Source: Exophiala sp. HKRS030
Taxonomy: Eukaryota > Ascomycota > Eurotiomycetes > Chaetothyriales > Herpotrichiellaceae
NCBI GenBank assembly: GCA_023897205.1
Contig: JAHWDD010000008.1
Location: 3,100,001-3,164,000 of the forward strand
DNA: 64,000 nt
Direction of reading: 5' to 3'
The notes below the pieces were generated by a model. The model saw nothing but the letters and a program-made list of their open reading frames with translations, did no database searches and was not told where the DNA came from. Position 1 is the stretch's first letter. Every line of letters begins with the position of its first letter. Position numbers and translations under genes: made by a program. Shown one piece after another: positions 21,183 through 31,780 of this stretch.

Positions 21183-22364
21183 ATGGGTATGTCACCCTGG
21201 TCCTCTGACTCTTCTCTGTGCATCGCTGACTTTCCAAGGTCTAACACCGGTGCACTTCTTCTCCCATGGGTCCACGCGTATGCTAGAGGCCGAAACTGAA
21301 TCTGGGGACTATTGGAGAAAATGTGGTGAAGAGGCACTCGCTCATGGTGTCAAGGGTGTCATTTTGATGGTGAGATTTTGTTATCCTGTCTCTTGCCCAC
21401 CGTACTCTAACATTTTCATTCTAGGGTGCACACTGGGTGAGTTCTTGACGCTTTTCGAGCTGGCAGGACAATTTCTAAGAAGTCTAGGCATGTTTAGGTG
21501 ACAAGATCGAAGTCGCAGCAAACCCGAACCCTGGTAAAAGCCCATGTCCATTCGTCGACCCGGCATTGTACAAGGATTGGAAACCCAACCCGGATATTGA
21601 TGGAGCAGAAAGATGTATCTCTATGCTCGCAAAAGAAGGGTTCAATGTCAGTGCAAACAGGGAGTTTGAATGGATTCATGATACATTCATGGTGGTACGT
21701 CCAGACTTACCTGGGCAAGCAGCTCGACAAATCTCTTGGGACCACAATGCTAATTTCTTGTATCTTGTAGTTGATCAAAATGTTTCCAGATGCCAGTAAA
21801 TGTCCACCAACGACCATTGTGTCAATGAACGCTCGTTACGACCCATGGTATCATGTGAAGGTCGGAGCCACCCTCCGTCCCTTACGGAAGGAAGGATATC
21901 TCCTTATCGGCACTGGAGGAGCCGTCCACAACCTCTACCGTAACTACTGGACCGACATGCTTTTGTACAGGGAGTCACTCGGACAAGAAAAACCCCCCGA
22001 GTCATGGGCTTTGAATTTCAGACAGGCCACAGAAGACGTCGTCACCAAGAACCGTGGGCCGGCACTCAGAAAGGCCATGATCAGGTTGATGCAGCATCCG
22101 GCGTACCGCGAGGCCCAAGCCACCGACGACCATTGGATGCCTGCTCTGTTCGCGGCCGGTGCGGCGGGTGATTTTGAGGACGAGGCGGAACCGAACGTCC
22201 TCGCGGCAGAGACTTGGGAGTTGCGAAACATGTGTAATTCTCAGTTTACTTTTGGTACTTACACAAATGCCAGTAGCAGTGCTGGCAAGGGGGATATGGG
22301 GTTGTCGTCATCAGACAGGAAGATCAGAGATGCGAGACCAAGAATGGTTACTGCTACGGCTTGA
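21183..22364 (+). CDS. LigB/DODA-type extradiol aromatic ring-opening dioxygenase
   Basis: Five exons: 21183-21186 (4 bases), 21239-21369, 21425-21436 (12 bases), 21488-21694 and 21771-22364, giving 315 residues. Exon 1 contributes ATG plus one base, so the protein starts MGLTPVHFFSHGS, the normal start of the DODA family. Exon 3 encodes only GAHW. Metal-ligand candidates are His11 (SHG), His48 (AHW) and the histidines in the YHVKVG and VHNLYRNYW segments of exon 5. The acceptor at 21487 gives ACLGDKIEVAANPNPGKSP, which matches the family. These non-haem Fe(II) or Zn enzymes cleave catecholic rings beside the hydroxyls (4,5-DOPA or protocatechuate type). The neighbouring P450, cupin and hydroxylases could supply a catechol substrate. 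The gene is complete. Confidence 0.88.
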
Positions 22365-22710
22365 GTTATTTGATAGTTTCAACGGTGACAAGGAACTGTA
22401 TACGACAATGTTTGACAAATTGATAAGCAAGACAATTGATTCATAAAGTGACCATCTCGACACCGTGAGATCAACAACGGTTTTGGTTTGGTTACCATCA
22501 CAAGTATTCGGGTTAGTTGCAATGGATCTTAGAAATTCCGCAGGACAGCGTCGTCTCGAGGGCAGAATTGGACTTGACAGATGCACCCACAGAGTGTGAG
22601 TATGAAGTAAGACTATAGAGACAATGATGCCCCAAATGCCAGTCGACTTATGGTGTACTGTAGACAGTACGTGGGACTTCTCAAAACCAAACAAAGACCA
22701 AACCTAAGAT
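22365..22710. other. convergent intergenic region
   Basis: 346 bases between two converging stop codons, presumably 3' UTRs and terminators. Nothing else is seen. Confidence 0.5.
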
Positions 22711-24422
22711 TTATCGCTTCCTCCAAACTCGAAACAACATGTACGCGCTACCAGTAAGAGCCACGAGGGCAGTAGATCCGACAACCATGAATGCTTGATC
22801 AAAGAATCCAGAAGATCTTCCATCACCTTGTTTGATGACCGGGAGTGGTTTGTCTACAACCGATCTAGCCCAAGATTCGAGGTCTTTCATAGATCTAGAG
22901 ACTGTGAGATTGCGGAAAATGCTTGTCAGATTCGAGGATTGAGCAAGTCTAGGTCGTGGGGACCGGAACAGAATAGTCGGATAACGTGGAGATGGACTCG
23001 GCGGAATCGTCTGATGTTGAGGTGCAAATGGACCGACTGTCATGGCAAAGAGTTAGTGACTGAAAGAACCAAGTGATGGATTGACGGTATTTCGTCAGTA
23101 CTTGCCCAATAGTTCGGCAGGGATGTGATTCGTGCAAGAAATCCTTGCGTCGGTGTATCTAGATAGATAGTTTGCTTCGGTTGGCGCGGCAAAGACATAT
23201 GAAGCTTGTAGGGGTGTCTTGAGGCTGTTCAATGTCAACGTCAGCGTCTAGTTGCTTGAATGAATTGCTGTAGGGAGGGGACTTACCCATTACACAAGTC
23301 AATTGCATCGTCGAGACTGGTTATTCGACAAACCAAGATGACTCGACCTTCGATACGACGACCTAATGGAGCCTTTTGCCTAAATTGTGAAGAGAGAGGT
23401 GCATTAGCCTCAGTCAATTCAAAGTCCAGAGCCAAATAACCAGCCCATCATCAACTCACCGATCTTTGACTTCGACAATGTTACCACTCGCACCAGACAT
23501 GACGACTCTGACGCCCTCACTACTCTCGAGCTCCTTCATGATCTGACCAACTCCATCAGATTGAGCTTTGGGGGAGGAGCGCTGTTGATGATTGATTGTT
23601 GAATTACTTGGTTTGGACAATGGTGTGGTCACGGCTTGCACAAGATGAAACAAAAAGTCGTCGGCCACGAATTCATTGACAAGGACAAGGTCAGGAGCAT
23701 ACGCTGCTCGGCCGTTGAATGAGACTCTCGACGTGCCAATGATGGATGCAGCCTCAGACACATTGGCACTTCGATCGACAATCGCCACTACCTTTGCAGA
23801 GGACGACAAAGTGTCATCGTCCTCTTCGGCCTGAGACACAACTTGACATTTGGACAAAAAGTCCTGGGGTGGTCTTGTGCTGCTGATGGCAAACACGTCG
23901 GAATCCAAAGCTGAAGGCAACATCTTACGAAGCAAGCCCGACACTTGGGTCAATGTCGTTGGGAGCTGTAGACAAATTAGTTTGAGTTGAATGGGTATGA
24001 GTACAATTCAGACATACCTCGACAACGACACAGTTACCGGCAGCCAGAGATGCCGTCAAGGCCGAGATGACGGAGTAAAAGAGGTTCTGCTTGGATGGAA
24101 TCAGATAGACGATGCCTGTGTTCGTTGTGGTTGCTTTGAGATTCTCCAGGGAATGTTGCTGTTTGATGTCCTCCTCGAGGTTCAACTCGTCGTAATGTGA
24201 GCGTAGTTCCGATATGGCCAGGGCGTATTCCAGAGTGACTTCGGCCTCGGTGTGTCCCGTATCTGCGGCGATGGCATCTTTGATGTTGGATGATTGTGTT
24301 TGGATGATGTTGTAAAGAGAATGAAACGACTTTTGTCGAAACCGAACAGACTGAAGTCTTCCTTCCAAACATGCTATCTCTAAACGAGAGAAGGATGATA
24401 CTTCTGCCATTTTTTGAATCAT
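22711..24422 (-). CDS. aldehyde-dehydrogenase-like protein lacking catalytic residues, membrane-anchored
   Basis: Five exons (24018-24422, 23460-23965, 23287-23379, 23106-23224, 22711-23036) give 482 residues. Phase works only if intron 4 uses a GC donor (GCAAGT...CAG). The start is MIQKMAEVSS, or four residues later. The fold matches class 3 aldehyde dehydrogenases: SRLEIACLEGRLQSVRFRQK, LIPSKQNLFYSVISALTA, then TNHIPAELLVGPFAPQ near the end. However, the segment aligning to the catalytic NxGQxC loop reads FNGRAAYAPD (218-227), so the nucleophilic cysteine is Ala223. The ELGG catalytic-glutamate region is also unrecognisable. A hydrophobic tail (about 453-478) followed by RVWRKR would anchor it in a membrane, as in fatty-aldehyde dehydrogenases. 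It is probably a pseudoenzyme with a structural or binding role. Lineage decay is the alternative, but every exon is open. Confidence 0.78.
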
Positions 24423-25250
24423 TTGGGATCAGAACTTCTCTAGTTTTTGTAGCTGTCGGTAGGTGTAGGTGAGTGTACAGAGAGTCTTGTGTATCTTGCA
24501 CAACACGTTTCGAGTACTTGGGTCTGTACTTCCCAACTATGCCCGGAATGATGATAATGATTTGGATAAAACTGACATATCCATATCTCTCTGTCTTCGT
24601 TCTTGCCGGTCTTCTGTATCCGTACAAAAGTAGGTTTACTCGTAATGAATCTGAGGTCAGCTCCTTGACTGTCTTCGCCCAAAAAGAGCACCTGGGAACC
24701 TTCGGAAGGGGTTCCGCGTTTTGTAATTGTTACTTGCCCTAGGGACACAGTAAGACTAATGTCGATGGTGGTGGTCATGAATGGGGTACGGAAATTGCCA
24801 CCTGGAAAAAGGGGGTTATGGGGGCCTCTACGGAGGACGGAGTACCTAGAGTTAAGGATCTCCAAGCCCCTTAAGCCTAAGAATCACCCCCCGGAATCTG
24901 AGCTCTTTTTAACCCCAACTCATTCCGATTAGGCTTGTCAGTCCACCGTTCAATGTCCCATTTGACGGACGATACTCGTGCTTTCATCGAGGCCGAATAC
25001 CGATCATCACCGGTACAGGGTCCAGAGTAACTGGAGTTAGTCCGTGTAAGAAGAGGTGGTTTTATGGATCTGCAGTAACCTACCTCGCCATACCTTGTTC
25101 GTATCTTACCCTTCAGTCGTATTGTGCTGCTAGGTAGAAATTGTGTCGACTGCGCCCAACTTAGACCTTAGGCGCATTTTTCTTTTTGGGTGCAACAGGT
25201 TACGTTCCTCGATTCGCTCAGAACGTCTTACATGATCCTTTGACACCAAA
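24423..25250. other. divergent intergenic region
   Basis: About 830 bases between the ALDH-like gene and a small rightward gene. It contains ACGGAGTACC at about 24839 and several TTAGGC/GCCTAA words (24870, 24930, 25165). No coding signal is recognised. Confidence 0.5.
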
Positions 25251-25712
25251 ATGGCCAGCACGGAAACAGTGTTGGAACCGACCACCCTCCGAGAAACCCT
25301 TCGTGTCTACAATGTCCATGAAAGTGGAAGGGAAGAGGCTGAATCGTCTCAACAACAACAGCAAGAGCCGCAAGAGCTAAGAGAGCAACAACGAGGCACA
25401 AGAACAAACACAGACCAAGACAGAGAATGGCCTTCGGATTGGAGGAGGATGCCACCATATCGAGAATCGAGTCGGACTCATCGAGTTTCCGACCGAACTG
25501 CTGGACAAGACGCCGTTGAAGGTGCCGTGGTGGTGACCATGTTCAGCGGAGTATGGTTATTGGGGGTGAGTAGACATGATAAAAAATGAAAGCATGAATC
25601 ATTGAAGACTGACATGCTATTCAATTCCAAGAACATCAATCGACTATGGCGTGCAACTGCTGGGAAATGGAATGATCAAATCATGAGATATCAAGTTGGA
25701 GGAGAATGGTAG
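25251..25712 (+). CDS. small hypothetical protein, Gln-rich with a hydrophobic segment
   Basis: Two exons (25251-25565, 25632-25712) separated by a 66-base GTGAGT...AAG intron in phase 0 give 131 residues. The N-terminal half is polar with a run of five glutamines and many Glu/Arg. A short hydrophobic stretch, EGAVVVTMFSGVWLLG (about 90-105), ends exactly at the intron. The second exon encodes an amphipathic tail, NINRLWRATAGKWNDQIMRY. The conserved phase and sensible tail favour a real gene, perhaps a membrane-associated small protein. I recognise no family. It is divergent from the ALDH-like gene. Confidence 0.5.
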
Positions 25713-25862
25713 AAGATGACGATGAGATGGCCATCGCTCAGTATGGAGTATGTAGGATGAGTTTGATGTACTGGTTACTGACTGATACACTGCTTGTGGG
25801 TCAAACCAAATCTATATTTTATATCTTTCACTGCATAACCACTACCTATACATCTTCACAAT

Positions 25863-27776
25863 TCATGCATTCTTCTTCGTCGGTACCACAGGCATCAACA
25901 ACCAATTCTCATAATCCTTTCCGAAATGAACATGATTGTTCCCGGCAAACGTTTCCTGGCTTCTGTCGTCCTTTGAATTGTGTTCGAACAGTCCAGCACC
26001 TTGGGTGTCACCTGAAGAAACTTCAAACACCAGACGGTCACCCTTCGACATGACAACGTTGGTCGGCCAGATCTCGATATCAACAGGGTAAACCTCGCCA
26101 GGGGCCAGTGGTGAGTAATCGGTAGACAGGTACTCTCGGTGTGGGTGCCACGGAGTTTGATGTCTTGGACTTTTCTCGTTGACCTTGCGCAGACCAACCC
26201 GAAGCCATCCTTTCGTGATCGGGACGGGATCTCCGACCGTACCGGTGTAGAGGATTTCTTTACCCTCGGCGTTCAAGTGTCGGACGGTCAAGAAGAGGTC
26301 AATGTCGCTGGGTTTTGTCGTTGAACCTTCTCCAGGGGTAACCGACACGTTCAAATGGGCGACGACGTGACCAGTGAATTCGGTTTCCTCCGTGAATGGT
26401 GCACTGGTAAACTGGACGAGTTGCTGGTTCTTCAAATCTCCCAATGCCTTGTAGGACAATTTGCCCTCTTCTTGGCTAGGCTTGTCTTGTAGACCTTGCG
26501 ACGGCGTCAGAAAATACTTTGTGTATCGAGTATCAGGGATGGGCCATTGAGAGCCGTATCTCGTCGGGTAGGCAGTCTCGGCCGCCGCGTCGTTGAACCC
26601 GACATCCCCTACCCTGACCTTGTATCCCACCGTGGGTTGCTCTCCCCTGGACCATCCGAGAGGGTCATTGCCCTTGAGGAAAGCGTCGAGGAAGCTGTGT
26701 TGCATGTCTACGCATTCCTTGGTGTAAAAGGGCAAGTCGTGTCTGCCGGTGACAAACCTGAGGTATTTGTGTTTGGAGCTGGCATTCATCCACCCTTCGA
26801 CGTTGCCTCGGAGGTGCAGCAGGATACCACCCCAGTTGCCTACCGACAGTAGAGGAACCTCAATGTCGGAAATGTCATAGTCTTTGGTGGCGTAGTATTC
26901 GTCGTCCAGAAACCGGTTCTTGACGTTGTCGATGTTTTGGTCGTGACAGTTGGCCCGCAGCTCTTCTTCAGGTAGATTGCCTTCGATCGTGTCTGGACCC
27001 CAATTGCGAGCTGCTCGTCCTGGACGGCCATATTGATTGACGATGACCTATTGATGCCCAATGAGTATGTATGGCTAGATTATGCCAGAAACGAGCCCAG
27101 TAACTCACCTGACGATTCCACCAGAAATCAATAAAAGTATTACTGAGGATGCCACCATGTCTGCATCGATCCCGGTAATAGTCACTCATCCCCTCCCATG
27201 GCACAATACAGGCGAGTCCCTTGGGTCGACGAGCCGCCACTCGCCATTGACTGCCGGCGTAGTAACTGATGCCCAACAAACCGACCTTGCCGGAAGACCA
27301 TGGTTGTGCGGCGGCCCATTCGATCACATCCTTGAATGCGAGACTGGTGTCTCTGGACATGGTGTTAAGCACACCCGGTGACTGACCAAGACCGACCTCA
27401 TCGGCTCGAACAATAGCATATTCATGCTTGGTCCAGTATCCAGGATCGGGAGTCTCCCAAGCCGAATGTGGAGAGTGATGCTCTTCGGGGACTTCTGCAA
27501 AAGACGATGCATGGAAACTGGACCATCTCATAAGCACAAAGAAAGAACCATTCAAAGAGTATATGACACCTACACGGAATAGTGAACATCCTTGCCATAC
27601 GGTCCGTATGTCACAAGGACAGGGAATTTGGCACCTTCGGCTGCTTTGGGTCTAAAGATGTTGCAACGAACAATGCCACGACCTTCGTTCAATGGGATGG
27701 TCGCATTCTCCTCATATATGTAATCAAAGGAGGTTGTATCGACCTTGTGAAGGTCATTTCTTATCTTGTTTGGCAT
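25863..27776 (-). CDS. CocE/NonD-family alpha/beta hydrolase
   Basis: Three exons (27574-27776, 27109-27517, 25863-27047) give 598 residues. Intron 1 runs from GTAGGT to CAG and restores YSVFHASSFAEVPEEHHSPH, a family-typical segment. The nucleophile elbow is GLLGISYYAGSQW, with Ser in GxSYxG. The segment with GRHDLPFYTKECVDMQHSF may hold acid and base residues. The C-terminal half is the jelly-roll X-Pro dipeptidyl-peptidase domain (about 340-590). The family includes cocaine esterase, X-prolyl peptidases and glutaryl-7-ACA acylases and cleaves esters or amides. With no signal peptide it is probably cytosolic. In this neighbourhood it could release an aromatic acid or alcohol from an ester, which is inference. 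Confidence 0.88.
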
Positions 27777-28282
27777 GGTCTGTTCAAGAAGATTGTGTCC
27801 TTTGGACTTTTGCTGTTGAGTGTGAGGTGAGGACTGTACACAATAATTACCTATTAGCCAGACGGATGGTCACCAACAACAAGAAACTATCTAGACTCGG
27901 TTTTACTCGGTCGAAGTATTCACCCCAAAAAATGTTCTGGAATGGTCGGTCCTAACGAATACTCCCCGATGATGACTTGATGGGTGGTGATGATTGGATT
28001 GGTGCATTGTGCTTTGTTGTCTCGCTCCGCGGCATCCGGAACCCCAAGATGGTGCCATATGCACCACCAGCCGGATTTGCGTATCGACCCCTACGGAGAA
28101 CACAAATTTGCCCTTTTCCGGGGTAGTCCTACCCTTACGAGCCTTAGCCGAGGCTCACAAGGACACCCCTGCTACGGAGTAGTAGGGAATGGGTGGCGCT
28201 GGGGAGACATCTGTTGACTGGTTCGCGTGGTCTACTGGGTTTGCATCCAGAATTTGTGCATTTCAGGTTCATTAATTTTGAT
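27777..28282. other. intergenic region
   Basis: About 500 bases upstream of the hydrolase and downstream of the regulator at 28283, both leftward. It contains TACGGAGTA at about 28171. No gene is seen. Confidence 0.5.
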
Positions 28283-30885
28283 CTACTTGATTTCGTTCAA
28301 GACCCGAGCCAAAAGCTGAGCAATGTGAACTTTGTGCAGAGACAGAATCCGTTCACCTCGCGCAATGGGCGCTTGTAGTCCCGATGGGGTGTGACCACCA
28401 CTCTCCTCGATAACCGCACCGCACCATAAAACCAGAGTAGCATAATATACAGCGTATGGGACATGAGGAGCTTCATATGGTAAACGTCGAGGCTCAGATG
28501 TCGAAAAAGAAGCCCGAGGAGGAGGTTGTTGGGGGCCTTGTTGATCCATTTTCGTGGCGGCTGTGAATGCTCCCTCGATAGAGATGATCAAGTTCTCAGC
28601 ATGCCACTGTGCGATTTTGTAATGCCGATCTTGTGTCCACGCGTAGACTTCTCTAGCCGCGAGACTCTTCTTGGGGTCTCGTGCTGCCGACCCAGGCGCA
28701 GAGTGTGCAAAGTTTTGTAGGACTGTAAGGTTGGCGTGTAGCATAATGTTCATCATATGGTAGACAGCAAGACACGAAAAGTCAACCGTGCCACGGCGAG
28801 TACGAAGCCAGGTATCGCAAGCCAGTTCGGCAAAGTCTCGTTTCCACAGAGAAAGACTTTCCACCGAAACATTGTCGGCACCGTACGTATTCTGGCGTGG
28901 ATATAAGGCCGGCCAGAGGTGACTTGTCAAGGAAGATAGGGACGCAAGGTCGAATTCGGTGTTTATGGATGGTAGTGATATGTGACCGGTATCTGTGAGA
29001 TTGACTACTTCTTGGTGTAACTGAGTAAGTCGACTGCTGTGTGAATGATGGTCAATAAATGAATCAATATGATGCCATGACAGTGACGGTGGGCGCTGCA
29101 TAATAATCGCTCGGTAGCAATCGAGAATATATAACGTCTCGAGTAAGCTATTTGCCATGAATTAGCAGGTACATGTCGTGATCAATCATTCAATTCCTTA
29201 CCGTGCTTTGTCGTTGTCTTTTGATGCAAGTCTTTTACATGCTGCGCTATATTCTTGAACAGACTTTGAACACATTAGCTTGTCGATCCCGTGGACCTGA
29301 CCAGGAGTGGAAGTTACATGGATCAAGTTGCCATGAAAGGCTTCGACAAATTCATAACTTCTCTTGTCACCACTGCAAAGGCCATACAGTTCAAGGAGGA
29401 TAAACTGTACGAGGTTAGGGGATACGCTGCTTTTGATATCAAGAGCAACTTATGCTTACCGTCTTGACCACAGTAAGTTTGTCATCAGGGTTTGTCGACA
29501 ATTCGTCAAGTGAACTTCTGACGTTGAACGAGGCTAACAATAACCGTCGAGCATCGTTGTACATGGATTTTGCTACTTCGGAACTACCAGCTACAGTGCA
29601 AAATAATCCACCGATAGCAGCCATGGCGAGAGTATACTCGGCTCGACTTTTCCGGCTTACCGTACAATCTTTGAAGAGCGAGAAGGTCTGGGGGATGTTT
29701 CGACGAAAGATTTGTAGGAATACTTTGACAATATCTTTGTTATGGTCGTCCAAGTTTGGTGGCGCCGAATACCACATTTTGCTGGCCTTGTTGAGGGATG
29801 GTGATGGAGCCCTGGACTTCCTGTCAAAGTATTCCTGCATGATGGCTGTGAGGTTCTGCATTGAAGATGAAAGGACATGATCTAGAAGTGGCGAGTTTGA
29901 ATCGAAAAAGTTGTCGGTCCAGGCAAAGTCAGACCCATCGAACCAAAACTGGCTGTTCTGTGAAGGACGTTAGGGAAGGTCAGCGACCAAGTTGGGAGAT
30001 GCGAACCATAGTAGGCATCTGCCAGAAGTCGTTGATGCCATCGCCATCTGGAAGTGGGTACAGCATATCCTCCCCAAGCGACAGGTTGTTGTCGTTGGTG
30101 GCTGTCGGGTCATACACTGGTTGAGCATGAAACTGCATGGATATTGTATTTGGGTAGGTTTGGATTCCTTCCATGGCCGAAGTCATGGTAGGCGGGACGT
30201 CCAAGTTTGGGTGCTGGGTTGCGAAATTGAGGTCTTGCGAACCCTCGTGGTCGGGAGATGCGCTTGCGGTAAATCCGTGGCCATTTGGTAGACTGCTGGG
30301 TTGATCTTCGTTCCCAAGTTCGGCGTGTGAAGACAGGCTGGGGGCTATTGAAGGCGCCGTCGATGCCGTATAGTGACAGTCTGAGGTGGTCGACTGGCAA
30401 GGACCGCATGGCTCGTTTCCATCGCAGCGCATTTTCCGCCTTCGACAACTGTCGCAAGCAATACGAACTCGCTTGCGACCAGAGCCTTCTCTGGCGGCAT
30501 CGTCGGCGCCATGGTCTGAAGGAGCCGCATGGCACTTCTTGACATGTACGGCTTTCACATCAGATCGTTGAAAGGACCTGCGACAATAAGGACAACTGAA
30601 AGGCTTCTCTTTGGTGTCTGGTTCGTCGAAGAGGTTAAATTAGCGCCTCCAGAAAAGGAACCCTTGTACTTACGGGTTCGTCGATGCCTTGCTAGATGTT
30701 CGGAACGTGCAAAGCACCGGGAACAGATATCGCACTGGGATGAGAGGTCAGCGGGATGTACCAAAACCGCCGCGGGGGAAATCTCTGGGTCGCTAATGCT
30801 GGCTGGGAGGATCTAGTGGGCTTTATGATCAACCGACCTTCTTGTCCTGACGAACATCAGGAGATGTATGATTGACGTCGGCCAT
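28283..30885 (-). CDS. transcription factor with tandem C2H2 fingers plus Zn2Cys6 cluster
   Basis: Six exons (30838-30885, 30674-30734, 30007-30617, 29460-29957, 29202-29404, 28283-29147) give 761 residues in consistent phase. C2H2 finger 1 uses Cys17, Cys20, His33 and His37. The linker THTKEKPF leads to finger 2 (Cys45, Cys48, His61, Cys65). A basic stretch GRKRVRIA is followed by a Zn(II)2Cys6 cluster (Cys91, 94, 101, 107, 110, 117). A disordered region (about 120-250) then a fungal-specific transcription-factor middle domain (about 300-640) follow. Two donors are weak (GTCGGT after exon 1, GTTCGC after exon 3), but only they preserve the finger and the frame. It shares a divergent promoter with a regulator that lacks DNA-binding motifs. 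It may control the aromatic genes nearby. Confidence 0.85.
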
Positions 30886-31208
30886 CAGCAGACAGTCGAA
30901 CACTCGCGTCTGGAGTCCCAGTTCCAGGAAGGGGGAAGAGGAATGTGGAGAGATGTGTGAGAAGCTGGGGAACCCGAATCTGGAGGTTCTTTCACTAAGA
31001 TATTTGACGAGGAAGCCTAGGCTACTCTTGGTGTACAATATCTCTCGCCCGTAGCATGTGCGAGGAGGGTCGAGGGAGGGTCGGACAGCCTAGACTAGCC
31101 CCGGGAGTCTGGTCAGTGTGGGTGCCACCAGTGGGCCTAAGCGGTGGAAAGGATACGAGATTCGGAGTATGCCCCGGAGGAGGACAGAGGTGGACGATGG
31201 CTACGACG

Positions 31209-31223
31209 GATGATGATGATGAT
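31209..31223. repeat. (GAT)5 repeat
   Basis: Five GAT units in the divergent regulator promoter. Confidence 0.8.
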
Positions 31224-31548
31224 GGTGATTGTTGCGATGGTGTATTGGTGATGGCAAGTTTTGGTGGCATCAATTTAGGTGCCATAAGCAGTCAACTCGA
31301 GGGACCACCAGGCGGGAAGAACTCCCAATAGGCGTCCTTCATACTCTATGAGTAACCGTTTAGGCGCACCTAAAGCACCAAGAGTCAACCACGATCGGCA
31401 TCGCCGGGCGTCATTAATAACTGAACTTTGGTGGTTGGTCAGCTACAACAGACACTAACAAATTCAAGCGAATCCGGTTAGACAGGTGCCAGACTCAGTA
31501 CAGTACAGTACCTATGTAGTCCTGTAGGCTATTGACCAGACACCAATG

Positions 31549-31570
31549 CCCGTGCATTTATTTGCACGGG
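31549..31570. repeat. perfect inverted repeat, 8-base arms
   Basis: CCCGTGCA, a 6-base loop TTTATT, then TGCACGGG. It lies 211 bases upstream of the ATG at 31781. It could be an operator for a dimeric regulator or simply a hairpin; nothing in the sequence decides this. Confidence 0.6.
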
Positions 31571-31780
31571 AATGCCTTAGCCCCGTCTTAGAAGGCCTAC
31601 TGACCGCCTAAGAAAGTCCTTTAGGCATCAATCACCACACCTGCGGGTGACTTGGCGTGCCAATCCCTCCCCGCACCACCAACCAAACTCCAACCCTTGA
31701 GTCCTCGTGAATCGATTCTCTGGGGAACTTATTGTACATCATCATCATAGACAACAGCCTTGCATGAAGATGCCCCAGAC

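Larger units (their letters stand above)
30886..31780. other. shared promoter of two divergent regulators
   Basis: About 900 bases between two start codons. It contains a GAT repeat, the inverted repeats TTTAGG-cgca-CCTAAA (31359-31374) and CCCGTGCA-tttatt-TGCACGGG (31549-31570), and several TTAGGC-like words. No coding signal is seen. Confidence 0.5.

Noticed and set aside
31760..31780. Longer N-terminus of the headless regulator from position 31760
   Set aside because: That frame begins with TTG, not ATG; the first ATG in frame is at 31781.
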